Program-made: the position numbers and the translations under genes
In this document: positions 25,844 to 34,716 of the stretch, in pieces
Layout: each line of letters opens with the position of its first letter
Numbering within the stretch: the first letter of the stretch is position 1
NCBI GenBank assembly: GCA_947581825.1
Contig: CANPVP010000003.1
Coordinates: 1-64,000, forward strand
DNA length: 64,000 bases
Direction: 5' to 3'
DNA from: an uncultured Clostridia bacterium
GTDB taxonomy: Bacteria; Bacillota; Clostridia; TANB77; CAG-508
The notes under the pieces: generated by a model
The model's input: only the letters and a program-made list of their open reading frames with translations
Told to the model about the DNA's origin: nothing
Database searches by the model: none

Positions 25844-26875
25844 ATGGCAACACTTACAATAGAACAATTAGAAAAAGAATTACATGCAAAAACATTAAGA
25901 GCAATATATTTATTATATGGAGAAGAATTATTCTTATTAGAATCAGTTTTAAAAAGAATAAAGAATAATTTTGGCGAACTAATACAAGGAATTAACTATA
26001 TTCAAATAGATGAGAAAAATGTTAATGAACTTATATCAGATATAGAAACACCAGCATTTGGTTATGAAAAAAAATTAATCATAGTAAGAGATACAGGACT
26101 TCTAAAAAAAGAAGGAAAAAAGAAGAATGCTAAATTAAATGAATTAAAAGAAAAAATAGCTAAATATATAGAAGATAATGTAAGTATAATAAACGATTCA
26201 GACGTAATTGTTTTTATAGAAGAAAACATGGAAAAAGGAAAACTTGCAACGGCTATTGAGAAAAATGGTGTAATATGTAGTTTTGAAAGACAAAAGCCTG
26301 CTGATATTCAAAAAAGATTAAAAAGTATTTGTAAAGCATATAAAGTAAATGTAGATGATGCAACTCTTAGATATTTTATTGAATGTTGTGGAACTAATAT
26401 GCAAGATTTAATAAATGAAGTAAGAAAGTTAATTGAATACGAAGGCGAAAACGGAACAATAACAAAAGAAACTATAGATTTACTTGCGATAAAGCAAATT
26501 GAAAGTGTAATATTTGACTTAACAGATAATTTAGGAAAAAAGCAAACAAAAGAAGCACTAGTAGTATTAAAAAATTTGTTGGACTCAAAAGAACCAATAC
26601 AAAAAATATTAATAACCTTATATAATCATTTTAAAAAATTATATATTGTAAAATTAGCAGAAAAATACAACAGAAATTTAGCGGAAGCAATGTCATTAAA
26701 ACCAAATCAAATGTTTTTAGTAAACAAATATAAAGCACAGGCATCCTTGTTTAATGAAAAAGATTTAAAAAAATTAATAAATGAATTAATAGATTTAGAT
26801 ACAAATTATAAACAAGGATTAATAGATTTGAATGTTGGCTTAGAAGCAATACTTTGCAGGTATTGTAGTAAGTAA
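25844..26875 (+). CDS. holA: DNA polymerase III subunit delta
   Basis: A 343-aa clamp-loader subunit that opens the beta clamp. The N-terminus TLRAIYLLYGEELFLLES, the IVRDTGLLKK segment and FDLTDNLGKKQTKEAL are typical of Firmicute HolA, and the length is normal. SD AAAGGA. A strong terminator follows. Confidence 0.9.
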   Translation: MATLTIEQLEKELHAKTLRAIYLLYGEELFLLESVLKRIKNNFGELIQGINYIQIDEKNVNELISDIETPAFGYEKKLIIVRDTGLLKKEGKKKNAKLNELKEKIAKYIEDNVSIINDSDVIVFIEENMEKGKLATAIEKNGVICSFERQKPADIQKRLKSICKAYKVNVDDATLRYFIECCGTNMQDLINEVRKLIEYEGENGTITKETIDLLAIKQIESVIFDLTDNLGKKQTKEALVVLKNLLDSKEPIQKILITLYNHFKKLYIVKLAEKYNRNLAEAMSLKPNQMFLVNKYKAQASLFNEKDLKKLINELIDLDTNYKQGLIDLNVGLEAILCRYCSK

Positions 26876-26909
26876 AAAAGGACAAAATAATTTTTTTTCG
26901 TCCTTTTTT
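26874..26909 (+). terminator. holA terminator
   Basis: AAAAAAGGAC (26874-26883) pairs with GTCCTTTTTT (26900-26909). Confidence 0.8.
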
Positions 26910-26991
26910 GTTGGAAAAATTTTGGAGTTTGATTTAATAGTATAGAAAAAAATTTGTTAGTGGAATTTATGCGAAAAAAAGAAGAAAAAAA

Positions 26992-27020
26992 TTGCCATTT
27001 TATTAGAAAGTTGTTATAAT
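26992..27020 (+). promoter_or_regulatory. Promoter of the LRR/FN3 surface protein
   Basis: TTGCCA (26992-26997), 17-nt spacer, TATAAT (27015-27020) with an extended -10 TG. Confidence 0.65.
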
Positions 27021-27056
27021 AGGTGAGTAAAATTATTAAATTTAGGGGGACTAATA

Positions 27057-29591
27057 ATGGTAAAAAAAATAAAAGGAATGTTTTTTATTGCATTATTATC
27101 TTTAATGCTAGTTTTTATACCAGCAGAAGTTAATGCAGAAACAATTAGTGGTGAATGTGGAGAAAGTCTAACCTGGACACTTGATAAAGAAAGGAGAACT
27201 CTTAGAATAGATGGAGATGGAGAAATGTATGATTTTGATTTACCATCATATTCGTCTTTAGAGCCAGAAAAAGAATCAAAAGAAAATAATCCACCATGGG
27301 AAGAATATAAAAATGATTTTGATTTATTATATGTTTCTACTGGATGTAAAAGAATAGGGAATGCAGCATTTTCAAATTGTGATAGCTTGGAAAGGATACG
27401 TTTAGATGACGTAACTGAAATTGGAGAATCAGCATTTTTAGATTGTGATAGCTTGGAAGGTATAGGTTTAAGGAACGGAACTAAAATCGGAAAATCAGCA
27501 TTCTCGAATTGTGATAGCTTGGAAGAGATAATTTTATGGAAAGAAACTGAAATCGGAGAATCAGCATTTTCAGATTGTGATAAGTTAAATAAAGTCACAA
27601 TAAAAGGTAACTCTAAGGATTTAATAATAGGAATGAATGCTTTTTCTAATTGTAGAGAATTAAAGCAGATACAACTTGAAGATAGAAGTATAAATATAGG
27701 AGGAGAAGAATTAATCAATAAAATGCTCGTATTAAATAAGAAGGGGTATGATTTTGCAGTTGAAAATGGTTATGATTATTTGATTGATAGTTCAGCCATT
27801 GAATGTTATACTTATTCTCCAAAATCTTATGAATATACTGGAAAGGAAATAAAGCCAGGTCCAGAGTATATAGATGTATTGTTTAGCTTTAATGGGGAAA
27901 AACTAGTTTATCAAAAAGACTATGAAATTTCATATGAGAACAATATAGAACGAGGAACGGCAACTATGATAATAACTCTTAAAGGAAATTATAGAGGAAC
28001 AAGGCAATGTTACTTTAGAATAGTAGAACCAGAAAAAGTAATATATAGATACATAGCAAATTTAGTAAATTGCCAGGTTGATTCAGTAAATAATCAGGTA
28101 TATACAGGAAAAGAAATAAAACCAAAAGTAATAGTAAGATACAAAAATACAATTCTAAAAGAAGGAAGAGATTATAATGTATCATATCAGAATAATATAA
28201 AAGTAGGAACAGCAATAGTAGAAATAACAAGTGCTGGTGGAGAATATGGAGGGGAAACAACAGCATATTTTAATATAGTACCTCCAAAAACTACAGGATT
28301 AAAGTCTACAAATCAAACAACTTCATCAGTAACATTAAACTGGGCAAAGACACCAGAATCAACAAATTATGAAATATATAAATATAATGATTCAAGTAAA
28401 AAATGGGAAAAAGTAGGAAGCACAGCACAAACATCATATGAAGTAAAGAAATTAAAAGAAGGAACAAAATATAAATTTAAAGTAAGAGCATATAAAACCA
28501 TAAGTGGAAAAGCATATTATGGTTCATATTCAGAAGGAATACAATCAACAACAAAAGTATCAAATCCAAGCAAAGTTAAAGGATTAAAAGCAAAGAAACA
28601 AACAACAACATCAGTAACATTAAACTGGTCAAAAGCAACAGGAGCAACAGGATACGAAATATATAAATATAATACTTCAAAGAAAAAATGGGAAAAAGTA
28701 GGAAGCACAACAAAAACATCATATGAAGTAAAGAAATTAAAAGAAGGAACAAAATATAAATTTAAAGTAAGAGCATATAAAACAGTAAGTGGGAAGAAAT
28801 ACTATGGATTATATTCAGAAGGAATACAATCAACAACAAAAGTATCAAATCCAAGCAAAGTTAAAGGATTAAAAGCAAAGAAACAAACAACAACATCAGT
28901 AACATTAAACTGGTCAAAAGCAACAGGAGCAACAGGATACGAAGTATATAAATACAATTCTTCAAAGAAAAAATGGGAAAAAGTAGGAAGCACAACAAAA
29001 ACATCATATGAAGCAAAGAAATTAAAAGAAGGAACAAGTTATAAATTTAAGGTAAGAGCATATAAAACAGTAAGTGGAAAGAAATACTATGGATCATATT
29101 CAGAAGGAATACAATCAACAACAAAAGTATCAAATCCAAGCAAAGTTAAAGGATTAAAAGCAAAGAAACAAACAACAACATCAGTAACATTAAACTGGTC
29201 AAAAGCAACAGGAGCAACAGGATACGAAATATATAAATATAATACTTCAAAGAAAAAATGGGAAAAAGTAGGAAGCACAACAAAAACATCATATGAAGCA
29301 AAGAAATTAAAAGCAGGAACAAAATATAAATTTAAAGTAAAGGCATATAAAACAGTAAATAAGAAAAAATATTATGGCTCATATTCATCTGAGTTATCAG
29401 TAACAACAACACGAAAAACTACGACTACTTCATCTTCAAAAGTAGTTTCTAATGGAAAATCAGTTTATAGAACTCCTTCTGGAAAAAGATACCATTATGA
29501 TCCTGATTGCGGAGGAAAAAATTCATATAAAACAACTTTAAGTTCAGCACAATCATCAGGATTAACACCATGTAAAAAATGTGCATATTAA
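27057..29591 (+). CDS. Secreted multidomain protein: LRR, Ig-like repeats, four FN3 domains
   Basis: An 844-aa secreted protein behind AGGGGGA. The signal peptide (residues 1-28) closely resembles that of the protein at 2411. Residues about 95-215 are BspA-type leucine-rich repeats (GESAF..CDSLE pattern). Two domains with YTGKEIKP, KDYEISYENN/RDYNVSYQNN and GTA.. motifs follow (about 245-405). Four FN3 domains (from about 409, 502, 597 and 692) come next; the last three are almost identical 95-residue units. The C-terminus (about 785-844) has a Ser/Thr linker and a small HYDPDC...PCKKC motif that may bind a metal. No LPxTG or transmembrane anchor is seen. Probably an adhesin or polymer-binding protein. 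Confidence 0.8.
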   Translation: MVKKIKGMFFIALLSLMLVFIPAEVNAETISGECGESLTWTLDKERRTLRIDGDGEMYDFDLPSYSSLEPEKESKENNPPWEEYKNDFDLLYVSTGCKRIGNAAFSNCDSLERIRLDDVTEIGESAFLDCDSLEGIGLRNGTKIGKSAFSNCDSLEEIILWKETEIGESAFSDCDKLNKVTIKGNSKDLIIGMNAFSNCRELKQIQLEDRSINIGGEELINKMLVLNKKGYDFAVENGYDYLIDSSAIECYTYSPKSYEYTGKEIKPGPEYIDVLFSFNGEKLVYQKDYEISYENNIERGTATMIITLKGNYRGTRQCYFRIVEPEKVIYRYIANLVNCQVDSVNNQVYTGKEIKPKVIVRYKNTILKEGRDYNVSYQNNIKVGTAIVEITSAGGEYGGETTAYFNIVPPKTTGLKSTNQTTSSVTLNWAKTPESTNYEIYKYNDSSKKWEKVGSTAQTSYEVKKLKEGTKYKFKVRAYKTISGKAYYGSYSEGIQSTTKVSNPSKVKGLKAKKQTTTSVTLNWSKATGATGYEIYKYNTSKKKWEKVGSTTKTSYEVKKLKEGTKYKFKVRAYKTVSGKKYYGLYSEGIQSTTKVSNPSKVKGLKAKKQTTTSVTLNWSKATGATGYEVYKYNSSKKKWEKVGSTTKTSYEAKKLKEGTSYKFKVRAYKTVSGKKYYGSYSEGIQSTTKVSNPSKVKGLKAKKQTTTSVTLNWSKATGATGYEIYKYNTSKKKWEKVGSTTKTSYEAKKLKAGTKYKFKVKAYKTVNKKKYYGSYSSELSVTTTRKTTTTSSSKVVSNGKSVYRTPSGKRYHYDPDCGGKNSYKTTLSSAQSSGLTPCKKCAY
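28560..29402 (+). repeat. Tandem 285-bp FN3-coding repeats
   Basis: Three near-identical 285-bp units start at about 28560, 28845 and 29130, following a more diverged first FN3 unit at about 28281. The near-identity at DNA level suggests recent amplification and the possibility of copy-number change. Confidence 0.85.
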
Positions 29592-29622
29592 ATTTGAGTT
29601 TACATATTAGTTAGATAACAGT

Positions 29623-29653
29623 GCAAGCAATTACCTAGAATTGCTTGCTTTTT
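29623..29653 (+). terminator. Intrinsic terminator
   Basis: GCAAGCAATT (29623-29632), loop ACCTAG, AATTGCTTGC (29639-29648), then TTTTTG. Confidence 0.85.
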
Positions 29654-29654
29654 G

Positions 29655-29682
29655 TTGACTTTTAGCAAAAAAATGATATAAT
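29655..29682 (+). promoter_or_regulatory. Promoter of the FN3/dockerin protein
   Basis: TTGACT (29655-29660), 16-nt spacer, TATAAT (29677-29682), directly after the preceding terminator. Confidence 0.65.
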
Positions 29683-29717
29683 AAATGGGCTAGAATTGAG
29701 AACTAGGAGGATGTTGA

Positions 29718-31316
29718 ATGATAAAGAGAACAAAAATAATATTTTTAATAGCACTATTATGTATAATGCTAATTTTAATAACTAATAAGGTAAAGGCTGA
29801 AAACAATGCAGATTGGGAAAATAATATGGAACAAATAGAAATAATGTGTTTTTCTGATAATGACTTTTCTATTGGAAGTGGAGATACAGAGACAAACTTT
29901 TGGGAATTAGGTATATTGAATGAGGGGAGAAAGTATAGAATTGTTATAGAAAATTATGATAAATTAGAATCAAAAAACGTATTGTTATATTATCCTGATA
30001 ATATAACAATGGAAGATGGTTATTGGCAAAGGCATTCAGGTAAGGTAGTATCAATACCCCTAGAAAAGTTAGATGAAAATAGTAATAAATATTATTATGA
30101 CTTTAATGCTACTGATTTTGATAATAATAAGACAGAGGAAATAGGAAAATATTATTTAAGAATTAATTTTAAGAATGCTAATAGAAAAGATAATTTATAT
30201 AAATTATCTTTATACGGAGAAAAAATAGAAAGTGTTGGTAAGGTAACAGGACTTGAAGCCGAATCTAAAACTACATCTTCAATAAAACTAAAATGGAATG
30301 AACAGCCAGAGGCAAAAGAATATGAAGTGTGGTATTATAATGAAATAAAAGATGAATGGGAGTGCATAGGAAATACAGAGCAAACATCATATGAAATAAA
30401 AAATCTAAAAGAAGGAAATTCTTATAGATTTAAAATAAGAGCTATGAATATATTGGATGAGGATGGAGAATTTTCTAATGAAATTTCAGAGGCTACGAAG
30501 GTTGAAAAGCCAAGTAAGGTAGTAGGCTTAAAGAAAAAATCAGAAACAACATCATCAATAACTTTGAACTGGTCAGCAGTACCAGGAGCTACTATATATG
30601 AAATATATCAATATAATAATTCAAGTAAAAGTTGGGAGAATGTAGGAAGTTCGGTTGCAACAACATATACTGTAAATGGATTGGAAGATGGAACAACATA
30701 CAAATTTAAAGTGAGAGCTTGTAAGATATTAAATAATGAACAGCATGATGGAGATTATTCATCAGAATTACAAGCACAGACTAAATTATCTAATACTAAT
30801 GATACCCCTAATAATCCTCCTATTACTAATCCAACTCCAAACCCTAATCCAACACCAAATCTTCCAAACAATAATGTAAAAATCGACAAGACAATTACAA
30901 TAATGAAAAATGCAGGTGGAAAATCAGTATCATATATTGGTTTAACTGCTAATATAGTTAAAACAAAAATTGAAAATAAATTTGTAGGTCAAAAAGTTTT
31001 AGACAAATTAAAAGGGAATATTGGAACAGGAACAGTTGTAAAATTAGTAAGTGGGGGAAAAATTACAGTCATCTACAAAGGTGATGTAAACGGAGATGGA
31101 AGAGTATCTATAACAGATGCAGCTATAATGGTAAGAGTTTCTAATGGCAAGGTAAAATTAACTCCAGAGCAAGAAAAAGCAGGTGATATTGGCGGAGTAG
31201 CTAATAAAGTTAATGCATCAGATGCTGCTGTAGTAGTAAGATTACTTAATGGTGGAGAATATGCAAAGAAAGCATATAATAAGATTGCAGAATATATGCC
31301 GAAAGATATGTTATAA
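29718..31316 (+). CDS. Secreted protein with two FN3 domains and C-terminal dockerin
   Basis: A 532-aa protein behind AGGAGG. It has a signal peptide (1-27), an unassigned beta-rich N-terminal region (28-170), two FN3 domains (from about 172 and 263), a Pro/Asn/Thr linker (about 354-385), the conserved module TITIMKNAGGKSV to KITVIYKGD, and a dockerin-like pair from about 454 (GDVNGDGRVSITDAA, KVNASDAAVVVRLLNGG). The last about 140 residues match the protein at 2411 closely, while the N-terminal parts differ, so the shared end acts as an interchangeable module. Binding partner unknown. Confidence 0.8.
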   Translation: MIKRTKIIFLIALLCIMLILITNKVKAENNADWENNMEQIEIMCFSDNDFSIGSGDTETNFWELGILNEGRKYRIVIENYDKLESKNVLLYYPDNITMEDGYWQRHSGKVVSIPLEKLDENSNKYYYDFNATDFDNNKTEEIGKYYLRINFKNANRKDNLYKLSLYGEKIESVGKVTGLEAESKTTSSIKLKWNEQPEAKEYEVWYYNEIKDEWECIGNTEQTSYEIKNLKEGNSYRFKIRAMNILDEDGEFSNEISEATKVEKPSKVVGLKKKSETTSSITLNWSAVPGATIYEIYQYNNSSKSWENVGSSVATTYTVNGLEDGTTYKFKVRACKILNNEQHDGDYSSELQAQTKLSNTNDTPNNPPITNPTPNPNPTPNLPNNNVKIDKTITIMKNAGGKSVSYIGLTANIVKTKIENKFVGQKVLDKLKGNIGTGTVVKLVSGGKITVIYKGDVNGDGRVSITDAAIMVRVSNGKVKLTPEQEKAGDIGGVANKVNASDAAVVVRLLNGGEYAKKAYNKIAEYMPKDML

Positions 31317-31343
31317 ATATTAAAATTATAAAATAAAGTGTAT

Positions 31344-31390
31344 AAAAAAACCTCTTTTTCAAAGAATAATTATGAAAGAGAGGTTTTTAT
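31344..31390 (+). terminator. Hairpin terminator that contains the gpr SD
   Basis: AAAAACCTCT on the 5' side pairs with AGAGAGGTTTTT on the 3' side, with an inner TTC/GAA. The 3' arm holds AGAGAGG, the SD of the next gene. Confidence 0.65.
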
Positions 31391-31391
31391 A

Positions 31392-32318
31392 GTGTATAAT
31401 TTTAGAACTGATTTGGCATGTGAGAGAAGAGAACTTTATCAAAAGGCTAATGGTTTAGATGAAATTGATGGAATAGAAACAGAGCAAAAAGGTGATGATA
31501 TAAGAATAAACACAGTAAAAGTTACCAATGAATCTGGAGCAAGAGCAATTGGTAAGCCAGTGGGGACGTATATAACGGTAGATATTAAAAATTTTAAAAT
31601 AGCAGATGATGATAAGATTCAGAGAGCATCAGAGGTGGTAACTGAAGAATTAAAAAAATTGATTGATGTTCATTCTGCAAAAACAGATGATATATTAGTT
31701 GTGGGATTAGGAAATAGATTTGTAACGCCAGATTCACTTGGACCAAAAGTAATAACAGATATAGAAATTACAAGGCATCTACTTAAATATGCTCCACAAT
31801 ATCTAGAACCTGGAACAAGACCAGTAAGTGCTGTGTCTCCAGGAGTTCTAGGAACAACAGGAATAGAAACTTTTGAAATTATAAAGGGAATAGTAGATAA
31901 TATAAAGCCAAAGCTTTTAATTGTAATAGATGCCTTAGCATCTAGAAGTATTGAAAGAATAAGTAGTACAATTCAAATAGCAGATACTGGTATAGTACCT
32001 GGTTCAGGAGTAGAAAATGCGCGAAAGTCATTAAATCAGGAAAACTTAGGAATTCCTGTAATAGCACTAGGTATTCCAACAGTAGTAGATCTTGGAACAA
32101 TAATAGATGAGGGATTAGATTTGTTTATTACAAAATTACAGGAAAAGGCAGAGTCTAATGAGTATCTAAATAAATTAAAAGAGAAAGATAATTATGAAGA
32201 AATAAAAGAAGCTTTAACTCCTAATAATTATAATATGATAGTAACTCCAAAGGAAATAGATGATTTAATTGAAAAGATGAAAGATGTAATAGCAAGGGGA
32301 ATAAATTTTGCGGTGTAA
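31392..32318 (+). CDS. gpr: Germination protease (spore protease, SASP-degrading)
   Basis: A 308-aa aspartic-type endopeptidase that degrades small acid-soluble spore proteins during germination. I start at GTG 31392, with AGAGAGG 8 nt upstream, giving YNFRTDLACERREL at the N-terminus; this is the family's RTDLA motif where the zymogen is processed. Upstream extension to GTG 31338 would run through the terminator hairpin. VVGLGNRFVTPDSLGPKV and AVSPGVLGTTGIET are diagnostic. Its presence indicates descent from, or membership in, an endospore-forming lineage. Confidence 0.92.
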   Translation: MYNFRTDLACERRELYQKANGLDEIDGIETEQKGDDIRINTVKVTNESGARAIGKPVGTYITVDIKNFKIADDDKIQRASEVVTEELKKLIDVHSAKTDDILVVGLGNRFVTPDSLGPKVITDIEITRHLLKYAPQYLEPGTRPVSAVSPGVLGTTGIETFEIIKGIVDNIKPKLLIVIDALASRSIERISSTIQIADTGIVPGSGVENARKSLNQENLGIPVIALGIPTVVDLGTIIDEGLDLFITKLQEKAESNEYLNKLKEKDNYEEIKEALTPNNYNMIVTPKEIDDLIEKMKDVIARGINFAV

Positions 32319-32410
32319 ACAATTTTTATACCTCATTCCACTTTGCGCGTCACTAACTGTAAAATAATAATGCCAAGTTCTTTTTGTTATATTACCCCAA
32401 ATAAAAACGG

Positions 32411-32549
32411 GCAAGTCTGTATATAATATTTTACGAGCAGTTACGGGTGGGGACCGACGAGTTTACAGGATGTTTAAAATTTTGTAAAAATTTTATAACA
32501 GACTGTACGATGTTGGGGCGGCGCAGTAAAATATTATATATAAACTTGC
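32411..32549. repeat. 139-nt inverted repeat
   Basis: GCAAGT-(3 nt)-TATATAATATTTTAC (32411-32434) pairs with GTAAAATATTATATA-(3 nt)-ACTTGC (32526-32549). Fifteen consecutive pairs, a 3x3 internal loop and six more pairs. It could be a structured RNA or a miniature mobile element. Confidence 0.7.
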
Positions 32550-32630
32550 AAACAAATAATATTGATAAGTTCGATAAATAACAATTTTCTAAAATTCAAA
32601 TAATTTCCTTTACTATATTTTTCATAGTAT

Positions 32631-32659
32631 TTGACTTTATAATAAAATAAATGTAAAAT
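32631..32659 (+). promoter_or_regulatory. Promoter of the fused nucleoside kinase
   Basis: TTGACT (32631-32636), 17-nt spacer, TAAAAT (32654-32659). Confidence 0.5.
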
Positions 32660-32701
32660 TTAAAAGAAACAAAATTTTAACTATTTAAATGGAGGTACAA
32701 A

Positions 32702-34342
32702 ATGCAAATTACATATGAGAATAACATTATAGAAGTAGAAAAAGGAACTAAAGTAATAGATGCATTAAAAAAACAAATAGATGGATCAACTACTGAGATA
32801 ATAGCATGTATTTGTAATAATAATGTAAGAAGTTTAGATTATGAAGTAAATGAAGATTCTAAAATAGAATTAATAGATTATTCAAATCCAGAAGGACAAA
32901 GAATATATATAAGAGGATTACTATATGTAATGGCTAAAGCTTTTAATGATTTGTATCCAGAAATTCAATTAGCTGTAAACTATCAATTATCAAATGCTAT
33001 GTTTTGTGAATTAGAAAAACAAATAACAACTGCAGAAATGATGAAAAAAGTTTCTGAAAGAATGAGAGAGATTGTAAAACAGAATATACCAATAAGAAAA
33101 GTTATAATGAGCAATGAAGAAGCTGAGTCTTTTTATGAAAAAGAGAAAACTATAAAAGGAAGACTTCAAATTGATTTGAAACATAAAAAATATGTTTCAT
33201 TGTATTATTGTGAAGATTACTACAACTATTTTTTCGGAGTAATGCCAATATCAACTGGTTTTATGAAATTATTTAAGTTAGAAAAATATGCTGATGGATT
33301 TATTGTTAGATATCCAAGTATAAGCAATCCAAATGAAATAGGAGAATTTACTAATGAAAAACATTTAACAACAATGCTTAATGAATATGACGATATATAT
33401 AAATTATTAGGTATATATACAATTCATAGATTAAATAAACAAGTAGAATTAGACAATGCTAAAAGAAGTATACTTCTTGCTGAAGCTTTACACGAGAAGA
33501 AAATTGCGAAGATTGCTGATTCTATAACTAAAAATAGAAATATTAAGATGGTGTTAATAGCAGGTCCATCTTCATCTGGAAAAACTACTTTTGCTAAAAG
33601 ATTAGGAATACAATTACAATTAAATGGGTTAAAACCAAAAACAATTTCAGTTGATAATTATTTTGTTGAGAGAGATCAAAATCCTGTAGATGAAAATGGA
33701 GAGTATGATTTTGAATGTATTGAAGCAATTGATTTAGAGTTATTTAATAATCATTTAACTAGATTATTGAATGGTGAAGAAATAGAAATGCCAGACTTCG
33801 ATTTTAAAGTAGGTACTAAACGATATAATGGAAACAAAATGAAATTAGAAGATGATGAGATTTTAGTTATTGAAGGAATTCACTGCTTAAATGATAAATT
33901 AACTGCTTCAATTGATAAGGATAAGAAATATAAAGTATATATAAGTGGGCTTACAGTTTTAAATATCGATTATTATAATAGAATATCAACAACAGATACA
34001 AGATTAATTCGTAGAATAGTAAGAGATTATCAATTTAGAGGATATTCTGCACTTCATACAATAAGAATGTGGGATTCAGTATCAAGAGGAGAAAAGAAAA
34101 ATATCTATCCATTCCAAGAAGAGGCAAATAGCACTTTTAATTCAGCCTTGGTATACGAATTAGCAGCTTTAAAGAAATATGCAGTTCCTCTATTGGAAGA
34201 GATTGATGAATCTTATCCAGAACATACGGTAGCACAAAGATTATTAATATTATTACAGTATTTTGAAGAAATTCCAACAGATAATATTCCTCCCAATTCA
34301 ATACTAAGAGAATTTATTGGGGGAAGTATATTTGAGGAATAA
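32702..34342 (+). CDS. Fused TGS-like/uridine kinase-like nucleoside kinase
   Basis: A 546-aa protein. The N-terminus (about 1-65) is a small ubiquitin-like TGS domain, followed by a region resembling the second domain of threonyl-tRNA synthetase (about 70-260). The C-terminal half is a uridine kinase/phosphoribulokinase fold with P-loop AGPSSSGKTTFAKR (about 284-297), ISVDNYFVERDQNP, EGIHCLND and TRLIRRIVRDYQFRG. This architecture is widespread in Clostridia and annotated as nucleoside kinase; the substrate is not firmly known. SD GGAGG. The RNHCP gene follows 19 nt downstream. Confidence 0.85.
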   Translation: MQITYENNIIEVEKGTKVIDALKKQIDGSTTEIIACICNNNVRSLDYEVNEDSKIELIDYSNPEGQRIYIRGLLYVMAKAFNDLYPEIQLAVNYQLSNAMFCELEKQITTAEMMKKVSERMREIVKQNIPIRKVIMSNEEAESFYEKEKTIKGRLQIDLKHKKYVSLYYCEDYYNYFFGVMPISTGFMKLFKLEKYADGFIVRYPSISNPNEIGEFTNEKHLTTMLNEYDDIYKLLGIYTIHRLNKQVELDNAKRSILLAEALHEKKIAKIADSITKNRNIKMVLIAGPSSSGKTTFAKRLGIQLQLNGLKPKTISVDNYFVERDQNPVDENGEYDFECIEAIDLELFNNHLTRLLNGEEIEMPDFDFKVGTKRYNGNKMKLEDDEILVIEGIHCLNDKLTASIDKDKKYKVYISGLTVLNIDYYNRISTTDTRLIRRIVRDYQFRGYSALHTIRMWDSVSRGEKKNIYPFQEEANSTFNSALVYELAALKKYAVPLLEEIDESYPEHTVAQRLLILLQYFEEIPTDNIPPNSILREFIGGSIFEE

Positions 34343-34361
34343 AAGAGGTGAAATAGAATAA

Positions 34362-34670
34362 TTGCTTAGTAAATTTACAAAAATAGATGAAGAATTTATA
34401 TGTGAAAATTGTGGGAGAAAAGTAGAAAAATTAGGATATACATGTAGAAACCATTGCCCATATTGTTTGCACTCTAAACATGTTGATGTGAATCCCGGAG
34501 ATAGGGCAGAAGAGTGCCATGGAATACTAGAACCTATAGGTTTGGAGATAGATAGTAAAAAAGGGTATGTAATAATTTTCAAATGTAAAAAGTGTGGGAA
34601 AATAAGAAAGAATAAAGCTGCTGAAGATGATAATATGGATTTAATAATAAAATTAAGTAGTAAACATTAA
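34362..34670 (+). CDS. RNHCP domain zinc protein
   Basis: A 102-aa protein with three Cys pairs: CENCGRKV, NHCPYC and CKKCGK. The string RNHCPYCL, HVD, NPGDRAEEC and a DDN near the end match the RNHCP domain, a family of unknown function probably binding zinc. The start is TTG 34362, with AGAGGTG 11 nt upstream. Probably in one transcript with the nucleoside kinase. Confidence 0.8.
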   Translation: MLSKFTKIDEEFICENCGRKVEKLGYTCRNHCPYCLHSKHVDVNPGDRAEECHGILEPIGLEIDSKKGYVIIFKCKKCGKIRKNKAAEDDNMDLIIKLSSKH

Positions 34671-34685
34671 TAAAATATAATAATA

Positions 34686-34716
34686 TAAATCGAAACGTTT
34701 TAAACGTTTCGATTTA
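34686..34716. terminator. Bidirectional terminator overlapping the end of the U32 gene
   Basis: TAAATCGAAACGTTT/AAACGTTTCGATTTA palindrome. The last codons and stop of the minus-strand U32 gene (34700) lie inside it. Confidence 0.75.

Larger units (their letters stand above)
32319..32701. other. Intergenic region with an unusual structured core
   Basis: No coding frame is convincing. The middle holds a 139-nt inverted repeat (32411-32549) whose loop contains GC-rich islands (GGGTGGGGACCGACG, GTTGGGGCGGCGC) in an otherwise AT-rich stretch. A promoter for the downstream kinase lies at 32631. Confidence 0.6.

Noticed and set aside
28517..29278. Three similar minus-strand 63-aa frames as a gene family
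   Set aside because: They repeat with the same 285-bp period as the FN3 units on the plus strand and are antisense by-products.
32319..32701. T-box or other known riboswitch upstream of the nucleoside kinase
   Set aside because: No T-box motif or recognisable aptamer core; only the inverted repeat is clear.
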